This document shows, piece by piece, positions 1 to 8,906 of a stretch of DNA of 11,948 nucleotides. The notes below the pieces were generated by a model. The model was not told the origin of the DNA. It worked only from the letters and a program-made list of their open reading frames with translations, and ran no database searches. Numbering within the stretch: position 1 is the stretch's first letter; each line of letters starts with the position of its first letter. The position numbers and the translations under genes are program-made. Source of the stretch: Paratissierella segnis (GTDB lineage Bacteria; Bacillota; Clostridia; Tissierellales; Tissierellaceae); NCBI RefSeq assembly GCF_014385195.1, contig NZ_JACRTG010000013.1:1-11948 (forward strand), in the 5' to 3' direction.

Positions 1-2477
1 TTCCAAATTGGCAGCCAACAGCAGGTTTCAATTCCTTATAGGTATTATAAATCCTGCCAGTGCTAGTATATTGATGTATGTCGCATGGAGTTTCAATTCC
101 TTATAGGTATTATAAATCGAGGCAGGATTGGTTCCAAATTGGCAGCCAACAGCAGGTTTCAATTCCTTATAGGTATTATAAATCCTGCCAGTGCTAGTAT
201 ATTGATGTATGTCGCATGGAGTTTCAATTCCTTATAGGTATTATAAATCGGCAACACTTTATTAAAGAAATGTGATATAATTAAAAGTTTCAATTCCTTA
301 TAGGTATTATAAATCAAATTAAAAAACAGGGTTATTTTTGGTGGTAAATTTGTTTCAATTCCTTATAGGTATTATAAATCTTGAATACAGCCGATTAAAC
401 GGCTATGAGCTAATTAGTTTCAATTCCTTATAGGTATTATAAATCATCTTCCATCATCACTTTACAGATCAACATATTCCTGTTTCAATTCCTTATAGGT
501 ATTATAAATCTAGTGGGCTACAAAGCGTTATAAGTGGATTACATGGTTTCAATTCCTTATAGGTATTATAAATCAATGGTATGAAACCGTCAATTTGTCC
601 ATCTTCTTCGTTTCAATTCCTTATAGGTATTATAAATCAAGGTATTTAAAGAAGATTATTTGGGGAAATGGCTGTTTCAATTCCTTATAGGTATTATAAA
701 TCATGCTTATGGAGGAAAGAAAATTTAGTGGAAAGCTTGTTTCAATTCCTTATAGGTATTATAAATCCTAATGCTACTAGATAAACTCTCTATACCTTCT
801 ACTAGTTTCAATTCCTTATAGGTATTATAAATCTTTTGGTAATATATATGCTAGAACTAGTCTACTAGGGTTTCAATTCCTTATAGGTATTATAAATCGC
901 TATGATGTAGTTATTGCAATGGTTATATAGATTAGTTTCAATTCCTTATAGGTATTATAAATCTAGCACTCCACTAAAAAGGATTGCGGTTGAGTTAAAG
1001 TTTCAATTCCTTATAGGTATTATAAATCTTCCAAATGATTAGCTGCAAAGCTCCAGAATGACTGAGTTTCAATTCCTTATAGGTATTATAAATCCAATAT
1101 AATTTAATACAGATTTAAGCTTTTAAAAGTGTTTCAATTCCTTATAGGTATTATAAATCTTGAAAATCCACCATCACCAAGCAATAGCCCCATAGCAGTT
1201 TCAATTCCTTATAGGTATTATAAATCATTTAAACAACTAATAAGTTAAGAAATCACTATTATATGTTTCAATTCCTTATAGGTATTATAAATCATTAGAA
1301 AAACAACTAAAGCAACTTACTAATGCAAGTTTCAATTCCTTATAGGTATTATAAATCTGGTAGTATATAGATAGATTTAAGTCTATCAAAAAAGTTTCAA
1401 TTCCTTATAGGTATTATAAATCTCACATCAGGTTGCAGCTGTAGAAAAACTAGGTAAAAGTTTCAATTCCTTATAGGTATTATAAATCTTCCAACAACAA
1501 TCAATGGCCCCATTCACAGAACAATGTTTCAATTCCTTATAGGTATTATAAATCCTGATTCGCTTATTCTATGTTGTAATTCTGCTTGTCTTTGTTTCAA
1601 TTCCTTATAGGTATTATAAATCATATTGTAAAGATGATTTAAAACCTGGATATCTAATGTTTCAATTCCTTATAGGTATTATAAATCAAGTATTAAAAAA
1701 AATAAAAGGGAGTGTTGTAAATGTGTTTCAATTCCTTATAGGTATTATAAATCGTTTTGTCTCACATGGAAAGCTGATATACATTCATTGTTTCAATTCC
1801 TTATAGGTATTATAAATCTTTGTCATTGTAGACAACTCCTTTATATTTTATTATTTGTTTCAATTCCTTATAGGTATTATAAATCTTGCATCATCTTTTT
1901 TTGTTGGATTTCTATTTGAATGTTTCAATTCCTTATAGGTATTATAAATCTGCAATTTCAGTCTCTAAGCTATCGATTTTAAGCAAGTTTCAATTCCTTA
2001 TAGGTATTATAAATCTTGTATCTAATTCAGGCTTCAATCTATCCAATATCAGTTTCAATTCCTTATAGGTATTATAAATCCAGACTAAAGTTCGCTGTTA
2101 AAAGCGATTTAGTATACGTTTCAATTCCTTATAGGTATTATAAATCTTAAGGCTTTTAACCCTTATTTGCTCATGTTTGTATCCGTTTCAATTCCTTATA
2201 GGTATTATAAATCCCGGCGACAAGATTATTTATGTGCTAGGGTATGACAAGTTTCAATTCCTTATAGGTATTATAAATCTATGATATTAGCTTGTATTGC
2301 ATGACAATTTGGGTATGTTTCAATTCCTTATAGGTATTATAAATCCCGGCGACAAGATTATTTATGTGCTAGGGTATGACAAGTTTCAATTCCTTATAGG
2401 TATTATAAATCTATGATATTAGCTTGTATTGCATGACAATTTGGGTATGTTTCAATTCCTTATAGGTATTATAAATC
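1..2477 (-). CRISPR. Type I-B CRISPR array, 38 identical repeats, continuing off the left edge
   Basis: Thirty-eight identical 29-nt repeats are visible, the first at 25-53 and the last at 2449-2477. They separate 37 complete spacers of 35-39 nt; a 38th spacer is cut by the left edge (1-24). On the plus strand each repeat starts GTTTCAATTCC and ends TATAAATC. Read on the minus strand it ends GGAATTGAAAC, which gives the ATTGAAAC 5' handle typical of clostridial type I-B crRNAs, so transcription runs right to left from the leader at 2478-2637. The CCT-ATA-AGG centre can form only a 3-bp stem, as expected for weakly structured I-B repeats. I saw no degenerate repeat, so the old (trailer) end lies outside the window. 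Four spacers are repeats of others (see findings), leaving 34 distinct ones. Spacer targets cannot be assigned without a search. Confidence 0.99.
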
Positions 2478-2637
2478 CCATTTTTTTGCCCAAAATAAGC
2501 CATTCTGGGATAAGGTTGTACATATAAAATTATATTTAAAATATTAACCTAATAAGTTTAATATTCATTTTTCAACCTTTTCTCATTTACTAAATAATGT
2601 CGATTCCTTAGGTTTTTTACCTCATTATGGGGCGACG
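2478..2637 (-). promoter_or_regulatory. CRISPR leader, with candidate pre-crRNA promoter
   Basis: This AT-rich noncoding stretch lies between the cas2 stop and the first repeat, upstream of the array in the crRNA direction, so it is the leader where pre-crRNA starts and new spacers are inserted. On the minus strand a perfect TATAAT at 2534-2529 is a candidate -10, placing the start about 45 bases before the first repeat. No good -35 lies 16-18 bp upstream, so this promoter is tentative. CCCA (2489-2492) and TGGG (2506-2509) form a small inverted repeat 12 bp from the array and could be an integration or host-factor site. The cas2-proximal end contains a degenerate repeat at 2597-2623. I see no convincing terminator after cas2. 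Confidence 0.85.
2597..2623 (-). repeat. Degenerate CRISPR-repeat-like sequence at the cas2-leader junction
   Basis: Aligned to the array repeat in the same orientation, this stretch matches 20 of 27 positions with one 2-nt deletion in the palindromic centre (CCTAAGG instead of CCTATAAGG). The longest exact run is 8 nt (ATTCCTTA on the plus strand, 2603-2610). The handle region reads ATCGACAT on the minus strand against ATTGAAAC. It lies 120 bp from the first real repeat. It may be a repeat remnant, a leader motif or chance in AT-rich DNA. The match is moderate. Confidence 0.4.
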
Positions 2638-2901
2638 TTAAAAAAATACAGTAGGCTTATTTTTCTCAAATCCGATTATTTCCTTGTTGATATATTTATT
2701 TTTGCTTAGAGTGTATATGATTAAAGAATCTTCATCCTTATTCATCTTGTTTCCAAGTTCAATCTTCAATTTTTTGAGATTACCCTCTGTAATTTCACCT
2801 TCAAATACTGAATTTTGAACCCAAGTTAAATATTTCCTGCATGTTTTCAGTGCCTTAGCTACTCTATTCTCACCAAAATCGTAAACTAAAATTATGTACA
2901 T
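2638..2901 (-). CDS. cas2: Cas2, CRISPR integrase structural subunit
   Basis: The 87-residue product is a normal-length Cas2. It opens with the ferredoxin-fold beta strand MYIILVYDF, in which D8 is the conserved metal-binding aspartate of the family. The VQNSVFEGEI segment at about residues 28-37 is the second typical Cas2 block. Cas2 dimers bridge two Cas1 dimers in the spacer-integration complex; nuclease activity is not needed for integration. The gene starts 9 bp after the cas1 stop, with AAGGTGAT just upstream of the ATG partly inside the cas1 end, so it is the last gene of the operon and translationally close to cas1. Its stop is followed directly by the leader. Confidence 0.97.
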   Translation of the reverse strand: MYIILVYDFGENRVAKALKTCRKYLTWVQNSVFEGEITEGNLKKLKIELGNKMNKDEDSLIIYTLSKNKYINKEIIGFEKNKPTVFF

Positions 2902-2910
2902 TAAATCACC

Positions 2911-3903
2911 TTACCATTTTGCTAAGAAAGGAACATATTGTTCACCTTCTGTTATAAGCTTCTGAAGTTTATAAGCTTCCATACGTATCAACCTTTTATA
3001 ACTGACACGATTCGAAAGCTGTGGATGCTTTATTGTAGTCTCTAATTTATCATTAAATTCTTTTATGAACTTCATACGACCTTCATCCTTTAGTATGATG
3101 CCTCCAAGGTCTTTATTAAAGTCTTTTTTTGTAATTATTTTTTTATTAATCAGTAAAAATATTGTTCTGTCTACTATTATCGGCTTAAATATTTCAGAAA
3201 TATCAAGATTTAGAGAAAATCTTCTGTCATTTGTAGTATGAAGATAACCTATGCGTGGATCAAGCTGGGTCTGGTATATCTGAGATAAAGTTAGAGTGTA
3301 AAGCATAGAATTCCCAAAACTTATCAAAGAATTTATCCTATCCTTTGGTGGTCTTCTGGATCTTGACTCAAATTCAAAATCTTCATCATTTAAAATTTTA
3401 TTAAAGCATTTATAATAAATCTGCCTTACGTTACCTTCTACGGCCATAATTGTTTCAATTGTTTCCTGAAATTGCAAAGATGCAAGAAGAACTGTAATTT
3501 CTTCTATCTCAGAGCTAACATCACAATTTCGCCTGTTATAATATTTTAATACTTGTAAAATGTTATTTGTTGCACCTACAATAAATTTTCTTGCTATATT
3601 TACTCTTTTACTATAATCAAGATATGCCTCACTTTGCTTTAATATTACATATCCAGAATTAAGAAATTCTCTCGGATAAAATGTCCCTACATAGTAATCA
3701 TAATAATTATAAAAGTGTATCATAATTTTACTTGAACAAATAAATTCGAGAAATCTTTTGTTTATATCCACTTCTCCAAATACATAGATTGATTCCACGT
3801 CATTTACAGGAATGTATTTCTTTCCTTCTTCTCCCTCAAACATTAAAGTATTATCTTTACGATAAAGTTTACCGTTGTTAAATATAAATATATCTTTTTT
3901 CAT
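2911..3903 (-). CDS. cas1: Cas1, CRISPR integrase (I-B type Cas1b)
   Basis: The 330-residue protein has the usual two-domain Cas1 form: an N-terminal beta domain (about 1-75) and an alpha-helical catalytic domain. Visible catalytic residues are E156 in MAVEGNVRQIYY, H222 in GYLHTT, and the acidic pair D234/E237 in LNLDISEIFKP, which together bind the metal used for integration. The SFGNSMLY motif (about 195-202) is typical of the family. Cas1 with Cas2 inserts prespacers at the leader-repeat junction, here about 430 bp downstream of the gene. The start has AAAGGAGC as ribosome binding site, overlapping the cas4 stop region (gap 11 bp). All active-site positions are intact. Confidence 0.98.
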   Translation of the reverse strand: MKKDIFIFNNGKLYRKDNTLMFEGEEGKKYIPVNDVESIYVFGEVDINKRFLEFICSSKIMIHFYNYYDYYVGTFYPREFLNSGYVILKQSEAYLDYSKRVNIARKFIVGATNNILQVLKYYNRRNCDVSSEIEEITVLLASLQFQETIETIMAVEGNVRQIYYKCFNKILNDEDFEFESRSRRPPKDRINSLISFGNSMLYTLTLSQIYQTQLDPRIGYLHTTNDRRFSLNLDISEIFKPIIVDRTIFLLINKKIITKKDFNKDLGGIILKDEGRMKFIKEFNDKLETTIKHPQLSNRVSYKRLIRMEAYKLQKLITEGEQYVPFLAKW

Positions 3904-3914
3904 ATATCGCTCCT

Positions 3915-4406
3915 TTAAGAATAACAGTATTCATTATATCCGCATTTTGCACAAAATTTACATTTTACTACCTTTGGAGGAACATCCCTTTCTGCTATAG
4001 AAATAATATTATTACCCATGGTTTCAAGCTCCCGTAATCCCTCTTCATCAAGCTTAACCTCTGTACGCTTTTTCTCTTCAGGATATAACAAAACCCCTTC
4101 CGCATCAATTCCAGCATCTTTCAGTACTTTTAAATAATACATAAGTTGCCATTTAGATGCTTCACTGTACCTTGAAGTCTTTTTAGTTTCACCAATAACA
4201 AGCTTTTCTTTTGTATCCAATATAACATCAAATTTTACATTACCAAATGCAACTTCTTTCTTGTTTCTCTTGTAGGTCTGTTCATGCATGAAACGCCCAT
4301 AATCTATGTTTTCATCACTCTGGTCAGGAACTATATTTCTGTACATTAGCCACACTTCTCTTTTGCATATGTTATAATACCAGATTAATGTACCATTGAC
4401 TTCCAT
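3915..4406 (-). CDS. cas4: Cas4, iron-sulfur RecB-like exonuclease of adaptation
   Basis: With the ATG at 4404-4406 the product is 163 residues and begins MEVNGTLIWYY, as clostridial Cas4 proteins do. A longer reading from a TTG at 4431-4433 adds nine residues but has no ribosome binding site, whereas GGGTGA sits 8 nt before the chosen ATG. RecB-nuclease motifs are present: D60 or D64 in FDVILD, E73-x-K75 in GETKK, and Q87-x3-Y91. C14 together with the C-terminal cysteines 149, 152, 155 and 161 supplies the ligands of the iron-sulfur cluster. Cas4 trims prespacers and selects for a correct PAM and orientation before Cas1-Cas2 integration. It lies directly before cas1, as usual in type I-B. 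Confidence 0.95.
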   Translation of the reverse strand: MEVNGTLIWYYNICKREVWLMYRNIVPDQSDENIDYGRFMHEQTYKRNKKEVAFGNVKFDVILDTKEKLVIGETKKTSRYSEASKWQLMYYLKVLKDAGIDAEGVLLYPEEKKRTEVKLDEEGLRELETMGNNIISIAERDVPPKVVKCKFCAKCGYNEYCYS

Positions 4407-4450
4407 TTTATTCTTCACCCGAATTCTAATCAAAATTTTACACTTTATGC

Positions 4451-6805
4451 TTAGTAAAATATTGCACTATCATCTTCTTTACGCTTATATCCTATAGAAC
4501 TATCATAGTATATGTCCATGCCACTTAGTGGTATTCGCAATATGTCATATCCCGGAACTATATTAAATTTCTCTATTTTTCTCCAATACTTTTTCGGCAT
4601 GGAAATATAATAACTGCTCATTTTCTTTTTAATTGGAAGAGTCACTTCCATTCTCTTATTAATATCTTCAATCTTATATGCCTCAATATATTGCTGAAGC
4701 AAGTCTTCCGCTTCCTCATCATATTCTATGTAAACATCCATATACCCATTGGTTTCATCTATTAATGAAAACTTTCCAATTTCATATTTATAGTTTTCAT
4801 CAAAATTTAATCCTTCTATAGACGATATGAATTCCTTTGATACTTGCTGAGATTTTTTGATACTTATTTTTTGATAATATTCATTAATCAATTGAAGATA
4901 AGTTCTTTCCTCAATTTCATCATATGATCCTAAAATCTTACTAACAATATCTATTATATCAAATCCATAAATCTTTTCCCCATATGTTCTGTTATCATCG
5001 CCAATCATTTTAACCACATTTACATTTCCAATAAAACCTCTGTTGTTCCTGTTACATCTTCCTGCACACTGAATAATGGAATCTAAAGGTGCCAAATCTC
5101 TATACACCTCATCAAAATCCAAGTCAACGCCTGCTTCTACAACCTGAGTGGAAACTAAAATTATTTTTTCATTATCTAATTCTTCTTTTAATTCCTCTAT
5201 CCTTTGTTTTCGATGCAAAGGTATAAGGTTTGTAGACAAGTATTTAAGTTTGTGTCCATATTCATTAAAAGCTCCAAAGTTTTCTTGCAATAATCCATAC
5301 AAATCAAGTGATTGAGAAATTGTATTCACTACAATCATATAAGATTTATCCTCTATTTTATCACTGAAATAATCAGCAAATTCTTTAACTGTCATTTCTG
5401 AATCTATATTACACACAAGTTTTGTTCTATTAAACACATTAAAATATTTTTCATTATCTTCTAGCAATTCAACTGCATCAGGAAAAAACAGTGGCTTTGT
5501 TGCAGTCATTATTATTATATGACAGTTAAGCTCCTCAGACAGCTTTTTAAAAACATAATACAGAAGCTTGAAATATTTAATATCCACAGCTTGAACTTCA
5601 TCCATCAGAATAACTGCATCCTTGAGGGCATGAAACTTTTTCAGCATCTTGTTATTAGCACCAACTGCAGTTTCGAGAAATTGAACAAACGTTGTAACTA
5701 TTACTCCGCTTTCCCAGTTTTCCATGAATGTCTGGTAATCACCGGCATTATATATTTCATCACTTCTTTCTTCTTCGTAGCTGCTGAGGTGATGATGTTT
5801 CATAATATATCCGTATTCGTTTTTCTTAAAATCCTTATCGGAAATATATAATTTTCTGATTTCATCATAATTTTGATCGATGATTGAGGTGTATGGAAGA
5901 ACATATACTATCTTTTTTAATTCTGGTTTAAGCTCCTTTAATTTTAATGCTGCAAAAAAGCCAGTCATAGTTTTACCGGAACCTGTAGGAGCAGTGATAG
6001 AAAATAATTTGCTGGTATAACTTTTTTTAATACCCTCCTGGACTTTTAGGAAAATTTCATTTCTTATATGATTAATCTTAGTTATACCTTTATTACCAGT
6101 ATCCTTAAATTTACTTTCCCTAATACAATTAAGTTTAGAAAAATCTATGAATTTCTGTTCAATAGGTTTAACCCTTGAAGCACTAATTTTATCAGCAGAT
6201 ATAAGAGCAGAAAAAATCTGCTGATGAATCCAATACAATGTTTTATCTTTATGCTTACACATATCTTCCTTGCGTAGCTCAAGTAAAGTATTGCTTATGG
6301 AATTTTCATCCTTGATAAAATTTTTGAATTCTTGTCCAAACCCTAATTCTGCATATTCCTTATAAACAATGTCAAAATTATCTTTTATGTTTTCCTTTTG
6401 CTTAGTCAGCAGTTCAAGCTTTCGATACATTTCCTCATGTTTTTCTATTTTAATGGTCGTAGCAGGCAAGTATTTTTCATAATTTTTTACACGGCTATGA
6501 TGAGACAAAACTGCGCTATATGTTAAAAGGGGAAGTCTTCCTTCCCCAAATCCTCGTTCCAACATCACATATGCAGTAAAAACAGCCGATATATGAGAAT
6601 GGTTACCAACATCTAATTTATTTTTTTCCTTTTCAAAAAGCCTGTCCTGAAAATATGTTGTATATTTGCCAAAATCATGGCAGCATGCAACAATTTCATG
6701 AATACGAGAAAAATGTATATTTCCGTATATTAAGGAATATTCCCTTACTTGATATAAATGATCAACTAAACGCATATTAGGTTCACGATGTGAAAAAAAA
6801 TCCAT
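4451..6805 (-). CDS. cas3: Cas3 helicase-nuclease (HD domain fused to SF2 helicase)
   Basis: The 784-residue effector nuclease has an N-terminal HD domain and a superfamily 2 helicase. HD residues seen are H16, H43-D44 (CCHDFGKYT), H69/H71 and H102/H103. Helicase motifs are Walker A APTGSGKT (272-279), DEVQ (402-405) as the DExH box, TAT (434-436), motif V in STQVVEAGVDLDFD (552-565) and motif VI QCAGRCNR (579-586). Cas3 is recruited by target-bound Cascade, nicks the displaced strand with the HD domain, and unwinds and degrades it 3' to 5' using ATP. AAGGAGGAGA precedes the ATG, and the gene is 15 bp after cas5. All motifs are intact, so interference should be functional. Confidence 0.98.
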   Translation of the reverse strand: MDFFSHREPNMRLVDHLYQVREYSLIYGNIHFSRIHEIVACCHDFGKYTTYFQDRLFEKEKNKLDVGNHSHISAVFTAYVMLERGFGEGRLPLLTYSAVLSHHSRVKNYEKYLPATTIKIEKHEEMYRKLELLTKQKENIKDNFDIVYKEYAELGFGQEFKNFIKDENSISNTLLELRKEDMCKHKDKTLYWIHQQIFSALISADKISASRVKPIEQKFIDFSKLNCIRESKFKDTGNKGITKINHIRNEIFLKVQEGIKKSYTSKLFSITAPTGSGKTMTGFFAALKLKELKPELKKIVYVLPYTSIIDQNYDEIRKLYISDKDFKKNEYGYIMKHHHLSSYEEERSDEIYNAGDYQTFMENWESGVIVTTFVQFLETAVGANNKMLKKFHALKDAVILMDEVQAVDIKYFKLLYYVFKKLSEELNCHIIIMTATKPLFFPDAVELLEDNEKYFNVFNRTKLVCNIDSEMTVKEFADYFSDKIEDKSYMIVVNTISQSLDLYGLLQENFGAFNEYGHKLKYLSTNLIPLHRKQRIEELKEELDNEKIILVSTQVVEAGVDLDFDEVYRDLAPLDSIIQCAGRCNRNNRGFIGNVNVVKMIGDDNRTYGEKIYGFDIIDIVSKILGSYDEIEERTYLQLINEYYQKISIKKSQQVSKEFISSIEGLNFDENYKYEIGKFSLIDETNGYMDVYIEYDEEAEDLLQQYIEAYKIEDINKRMEVTLPIKKKMSSYYISMPKKYWRKIEKFNIVPGYDILRIPLSGMDIYYDSSIGYKRKEDDSAIFY

Positions 6806-6820
6806 TTTTTTCTCCTCCTT

Positions 6821-7555
6821 CTACATGAACACTATATTTTCTTTCTCCCTAACTCCATTGAGTACATTTACTGCATAATATCCTCTTTTAAACTTAACCT
6901 CCAGTGATTTTCCTCTTTGATCAAATATATATGAACCACTTTTTTTAACCTGTCTGTTAGCACCAAAATCCCTTGGCATTCGTTCCTTTACAAGCTGGTA
7001 TTCTCCAAGCTTTATCTCTTCTATTTCTTCAGCAAGCACTATAGAGCTTATTTTTACATATTCTTCTTTTTCTTCCGGCAATATTTCACATAGGCTGACA
7101 TTTTCAACACTTCCTTGGAAAAACACCGTACCCAGGCTTGGTGGATATACAAGTTTGTTTTTAACAAGCCTGTCCTGAAGTTCGTCCATATAATCCTCAT
7201 CAGAAGCAGCATATATCCTGTATGATACTTTATATTCATTATCACCGCCAGTGATAACCTCAAAGGGAATTTGAGTATGCTCGTCAGGAGCATTAAGCTT
7301 TGATACTGAAGTAGCCTTGATATAATTTAATGTCTGCGTGATACTCCGTGTAGGCAAATTTTTCTTCACAGCAATATGCAGCTTTTCCGATGACATTTTT
7401 TCATAATAGCTATCCCTCTCAAACCCTAAAAAGGAAGCTAATAAACCTTCAATTGTAGTACGAGGAGGTAACGAATAGGACAAAGATGAAGAATTAGTAT
7501 AAAATTTCCTGAAGTGAGCAAAATTGCCCTCTATGTCAAAAACCACACCTTTCAT
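6821..7555 (-). CDS. cas5b: Cas5, Cascade subunit capping the crRNA 5' handle (Cas5h/Cas5b)
   Basis: I place the start at the ATG at 7553-7555, giving 244 residues beginning MKGVVFDIEGNFAHFRKFY, the normal start of Hmari-subtype Cas5. A GTG at 7562-7564, directly after the cas7 stop, would add only three residues (MGA) and would leave AGGTGG, the likely ribosome binding site, too close or inside the coding region. The stretch YTNSSSLSYSLPPRTT (about 19-34) is the strongly conserved Cas5 N-terminal block of the RAMP (RRM-like) fold. Cas5 binds the 8-nt 5' handle and contacts Cas8b at the PAM-recognition end of Cascade. In type I-B it is not the processing enzyme, because a separate Cas6 is encoded. 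Confidence 0.95.
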   Translation of the reverse strand: MKGVVFDIEGNFAHFRKFYTNSSSLSYSLPPRTTIEGLLASFLGFERDSYYEKMSSEKLHIAVKKNLPTRSITQTLNYIKATSVSKLNAPDEHTQIPFEVITGGDNEYKVSYRIYAASDEDYMDELQDRLVKNKLVYPPSLGTVFFQGSVENVSLCEILPEEKEEYVKISSIVLAEEIEEIKLGEYQLVKERMPRDFGANRQVKKSGSYIFDQRGKSLEVKFKRGYYAVNVLNGVREKENIVFM

Positions 7556-7564
7556 GGCACCCAC

Positions 7565-8479
7565 CTACTGCACTTTGATCAGGTTAAATTCATTTAAAGC
7601 TTCTTCAAGCAGTACATCCTCGTTATTGTAGCTTAAAACAAGTGCTTCATCACAGAAATAATATACTTTATCTATTAATTCTTTATTAGCATTAAGATAT
7701 TCTATAAGCATGCTTATATCAACGTTACATTCAGTAATATCCCTAATGCCTGTATCTTCAATACCTTTGGCAGGAATAATCTTGATATAGCTTCTCAAAT
7801 CTCTGAGCATTGTTTCAGAATCCTTAAATTCAAGTCTTATATACAGTCTGGGGTACTGTCCAATCTTGCTTCTTGTTGCAAGAAGCGGAATTGCTTTGTA
7901 AAGAGCTTCATCTAAAAGAAGTATATCTTCTTCCTTAAGATTTGTATTTTTAGCCCTTCTACCGCTTATAGTTCCGGAAAATGCAATCAAAGAATATTTA
8001 ACTCTGTAATCCTTTCCTATTGCGCCCTGCTTATTGCCTTCAGTGGAAGCAAAATGCGATGTAATGCTTGATTCGAGAAGCTCTACTCTATTTAATGAAT
8101 ATCCCCAGTTAAATTGTACCGGTCCCGTAAGTGCCTTATTATCTTTTTTAAACGGAATAGTCGCTCCGAACAATCTTATATCTATATATTCATTTTTTAT
8201 TTTTTCAATGTCAAGTTTATCTCCACTTGCGAAACCTTTAATCCTCTCTGAAGCTGTTACCGGTTTTTCTTCTTTACTATCGGGATCGTTGACTTTTTGT
8301 ACGTACATTTCATAACCTTTGTCTTTTAAATAATCCCTTACATATCTTTTAAGCCTTAAATCTGATACAAGGTTTAAACTTCTCTCATAATCCATTCTGG
8401 GTCTGTTTTCTTCATCCGGATCTCCATTTGGATTAGTCAGCTTAGCATCATACAAGTACAATATTTCACCATTATTCAT
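7565..8479 (-). CDS. cas7: Cas7 (Csh2), Cascade backbone subunit
   Basis: The 304-residue product has the hallmark Csh2 N-terminus with LTNPNGDPDEENRPRMD at residues 14-30, where backbone subunits contact crRNA. Several copies line the guide and form the helical backbone of the type I-B complex. The RAMP fold is suggested by this motif and by the GTISGRRAKNTN segment near the middle. The ATG overlaps the cas8b stop by 8 bp, with AAGGAGG 9 nt upstream inside cas8b, which indicates coupled translation. The stop abuts cas5. Length and order are normal for the family. Confidence 0.96.
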   Translation of the reverse strand: MNNGEILYLYDAKLTNPNGDPDEENRPRMDYERSLNLVSDLRLKRYVRDYLKDKGYEMYVQKVNDPDSKEEKPVTASERIKGFASGDKLDIEKIKNEYIDIRLFGATIPFKKDNKALTGPVQFNWGYSLNRVELLESSITSHFASTEGNKQGAIGKDYRVKYSLIAFSGTISGRRAKNTNLKEEDILLLDEALYKAIPLLATRSKIGQYPRLYIRLEFKDSETMLRDLRSYIKIIPAKGIEDTGIRDITECNVDISMLIEYLNANKELIDKVYYFCDEALVLSYNNEDVLLEEALNEFNLIKVQ

Positions 8480-8906
8480 TTTTAGTTTCCTCCTTTTTTT
8501 TCATGGTTTCAAATGCATATCCCGAAAGTATATAGTACAGGTTTTCGTCCTTGTTATATTTCCACTGGTTTTCATTAAGCCCAAGTAAATTTTTGTGAGC
8601 GGAGAAAACAGCCTCATTATACATCAAGATTTTTTCCTGTCTAAGCTTTTCAAAAATATCATTAGACAAGCGTTTAACCTTTGCAAAATCCATTCCATTA
8701 AAATTGAGTTTATTAAGTACCGGTTTGTAGTTTCCTGAAGTCTTATTGCCATCTTGCTTATTTTCTGCATCCTTGCTGTTTTGCTTCCTTCCTACAGCAC
8801 CTACAAGACACCCCAGCAGGAACAAAGAAGCCTTCTGCTCATCATAACCCATATCGCTTATAAAATTTTTATAATTTTCTTTAATGTTTAATGATAGTGC
8901 ATCCAT
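8472..8906 (-). CDS. cas11b: Probable Cas11b small subunit, from an internal start inside cas8b
   Basis: An in-frame ATG at codon 509 of cas8b (8904-8906) is preceded by AAAGGGGTGA at 8920-8911 with 4 nt spacing, a ribosome binding site nearly as good as the one of cas8b itself. It would make a 144-residue protein starting MDALSLNIKENYKNF and ending at the cas8b stop, mostly helical and basic near the end. In type I-B, I-C and I-D systems the small subunit Cas11 is known to be produced this way, from the 3' part of the large-subunit gene. It would line the belly of Cascade and stabilise the DNA loop. The internal start is inferred from sequence only. Confidence 0.7.
   Translation of the reverse strand: MDALSLNIKENYKNFISDMGYDEQKASLFLLGCLVGAVGRKQNSKDAENKQDGNKTSGNYKPVLNKLNFNGMDFAKVKRLSNDIFEKLRQEKILMYNEAVFSAHKNLLGLNENQWKYNKDENLYYILSGYAFETMKKKEETKNE

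Noticed and set aside
1886..2068. A 60-codon plus-strand open frame
   Set aside because: It runs through spacers and repeats of the array; the protein is translated repeat sequence with no ribosome binding site.
4407..4433. Extension of Cas4 to a TTG start, nine residues longer
   Set aside because: No ribosome binding site before the TTG, and family members start at the internal ATG, which has GGGTGA upstream.
5519..5851. Plus-strand frame opposite cas3 (similar ones at 8034-8315, 9525-9716, 9879-10124 and 10951-11208)
   Set aside because: Each lies antisense to a well-supported cas gene, has no family features and reflects codon composition of the real gene.
7054..7293. Minus-strand frames in other registers inside cas5 (7054-7293) and cas6 (10796-10990)
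   Set aside because: Overprinted on conserved coding sequence without good start signals.
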